Positions 5,757 to 6,411 of a stretch of DNA of 6,411 nucleotides are shown here, piece by piece. Source of the DNA: Saprospiraceae bacterium (lineage in GTDB: Bacteria > Bacteroidota > Bacteroidia > Chitinophagales > Saprospiraceae); the NCBI GenBank assembly GCA_025455635.1, contig JALOMF010000245.1, positions 1 through 6,411 on the forward strand, written 5' to 3'. Numbering within the stretch: position 1 is the first letter of the stretch; each line of letters starts with the position of its first letter. The notes below the pieces were generated by a model, which worked only from the letters and a program-made list of their open reading frames with translations, was not told the origin of the DNA and ran no database searches. The position numbers and the translations under genes were made by a program.

Positions 5757-5830
5757 TAGCGAGAGGGAGGCTTGAACTCCCGACCTTGCGATTATGAATC
5801 GCACGCTCTGACCAGCTGAGCTACCTCGCC
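5757..5830 (-). tRNA. tRNA with CAT anticodon, probably elongator tRNA-Met (tRNA-Ile2 possible)
   Basis: The complementary strand folds as a full 74-nt cloverleaf: acceptor GGCGAGG/TCTCGCT, D-stem GCTC/GAGC with loop AGCTGGTCA, anticodon stem TGCGA/TCGCA with loop TTCATAA (anticodon CAT), variable loop AGGTC, T-stem GGGAG/CTCCC with loop TTCAAGC, discriminator A. CCA is not encoded (ACA follows). The anticodon stem lacks the three G-C pairs of initiator tRNA, so it is an elongator Met or the Ile tRNA whose C34 is turned into lysidine by TilS. The GCGA/TCGC part of the anticodon stem resembles E. coli tRNA-Ile2, but the acceptor lacks the C4-G69 and C5-G68 pairs of that tRNA. Position 1-72 is a G-U wobble. 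A promoter box lies just upstream and a terminator just downstream, so it is a single-gene transcript. Confidence 0.95.
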
Positions 5831-5847
5831 GTTTTCAAATGCGGGCG

Positions 5848-5883
5848 CAAATATAGCGCTGTTTGTTTCTTTTTTGTTCCAAC
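5848..5883 (-). promoter_or_regulatory. Promoter of the CAT tRNA
   Basis: On the minus strand TATATTTG (5855-5848) matches the Bacteroidota -7 box TAnnTTTG exactly and is followed by CGCCC. A GTTG (5883-5880) lies about 24 bp further upstream, at the long end of the usual -33/-7 spacing. Transcription would start near 5841, some 10 nt before the mature tRNA. The -33 element overlaps a 6+1+6 palindrome (TTCCAA C TTGGAA, 5877-5889), which may be chance. Confidence 0.6.
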
Positions 5884-5953
5884 TTGGAAAAGTTTTTTGT
5901 CAAATTTCGTGTTGCCCAATCTTTACACGCTACCAATACGAGCCGCCTACCTG

Positions 5954-6411
5954 CTATTTCAAGCGCCGAAGCCCTGCCTTGGCCTGTTGGTGGAGGCCCG
6001 TCTTGTGGTCTTCCGGCGACATGCCCAAGCAGCGGTTGAAGGCTTCACGGGCCTGCTTGGGCCGGCCAAGTTCCTCCAGAATATGCCCTTTTTCCAAGGC
6101 TGCTCGGCAAGCAAAATAGTACGGGCTGTCGGCACCGTTATCCATCGTGAATTGGTAAAACCGAAGGGCCTCATCGTGTTTTCTCAGTTTGTGGGTGATG
6201 CGGCCCATCCGGTAATTGAACTCAAGTTGGTTCTTCTCGGCAAGGTAATCCGTCGCTTTTTTTGACTTGAGCAGGTCGTAGGCCGACTGGAAACGCCCGC
6301 CATCGAAGAGCACCCTTGCCTTGAGCAGTTCCACGGCAGGCACCTCGCCTGACTGGGCCTCGGCTTGGGCGCTTTTATCGCTGCCAACTATGGTATAACC
6401 CTTTGATTTAC
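5954..6411 (-). CDS. Tetratricopeptide-repeat protein, C-terminal part (partial)
   Basis: The frame is open from the right edge to a TAG at 5954, giving the last 151 residues; the true start lies outside the window. After a linker (GSDKSAQAEAQSGEVPAVEL) come helical repeats of TPR type: LLKARVLFDGGRFQSAYDLL; then NQLEFNYRMGRITHKLRKHDEALRFY; then YYFACRAALEKGHILEELGR followed by PKQAREAFNRCL. The spacing of small and aromatic residues fits TPR helix pairs. The end (KAGLRRLK) is like that of Bacteroidota TPR proteins with a DUF3808-like tail, as I recall them; this is not tested. TPR repeats bind other proteins, and the partner cannot be told from here. A GTG at 6343 is not the likely start, because the frame continues through it with ordinary sequence. 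No terminator is visible between this stop and the tRNA promoter. Confidence 0.85.
   Translation of the reverse strand, partial: KSKGYTIVGSDKSAQAEAQSGEVPAVELLKARVLFDGGRFQSAYDLLKSKKATDYLAEKNQLEFNYRMGRITHKLRKHDEALRFYQFTMDNGADSPYYFACRAALEKGHILEELGRPKQAREAFNRCLGMSPEDHKTGLHQQAKAGLRRLK

Noticed and set aside
5757..5830. Initiator tRNA-fMet
   Set aside because: The anticodon stem is TGCGA/TCGCA, without the three consecutive G-C pairs of initiators, and D-stem position 11-24 is C-G.
5881..5899. AACTT-GGAA-AAGTT followed by T run as a terminator
   Set aside because: The stem is only five A/T-rich pairs, it points along the plus strand, and no plus-strand gene precedes it.

Overview
The window looks like a chromosomal segment from a member of the Bacteroidota. 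Evidence: two promoter -7 boxes of the TAnnTTTG type, little sign of Shine-Dalgarno sequences, a DUF4836-like lipoprotein, a TlpA-type thioredoxin lipoprotein with a DUF4369-like front half, and a tRNA with no encoded CCA. The moderate GC content and the stand-alone small-type PurL would fit a saprospiral or cytophagal lineage, but that placement is inference.

Layout, left to right: (1) the 3' end of a plus-strand gene with a lysine-rich tail (1-150); (2) a bidirectional terminator (189-226); (3) a minus-strand TlpA/ResA-like lipoprotein (243-1391); (4) a 142-bp palindromic TTGATTG-repeat element (1408-1549) that fills the gap to purL and contains purL's stop codon; (5) purL, the small-type FGAM synthase (1547-3778, minus); (6) a 313-bp divergent intergenic region. 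On the purL side, region 6 has a promoter box, an unlisted 30-codon ORF and a hairpin inside that ORF. On the other side it has a perfect 12-bp palindrome between two direct repeats. (7) A plus-strand DUF4836-like lipoprotein follows (4092-5645); (8) then a second, shorter copy of the palindromic element, beginning exactly at that gene's stop codon (5643-5717); (9) a bidirectional terminator (5717-5755); (10) a minus-strand CAT-anticodon tRNA (5757-5830) with its promoter box; (11) the 3' part of a minus-strand TPR protein that runs off the right edge.

The genes do not form one pathway. purL is purine biosynthesis, the TlpA protein is envelope redox or stress work, and the DUF4836-like protein is an envelope lipoprotein of unknown role. 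The two most interesting items are non-standard. One is a dispersed palindromic element with a shared core (GTTGTCGTGAWAC), TGATTG/CAATCA ends and self-complementary arms; in both copies its end supplies the TGA stop of the adjoining gene. The other is a probable 30-aa leader peptide gene, with an embedded RNA hairpin, just upstream of purL.
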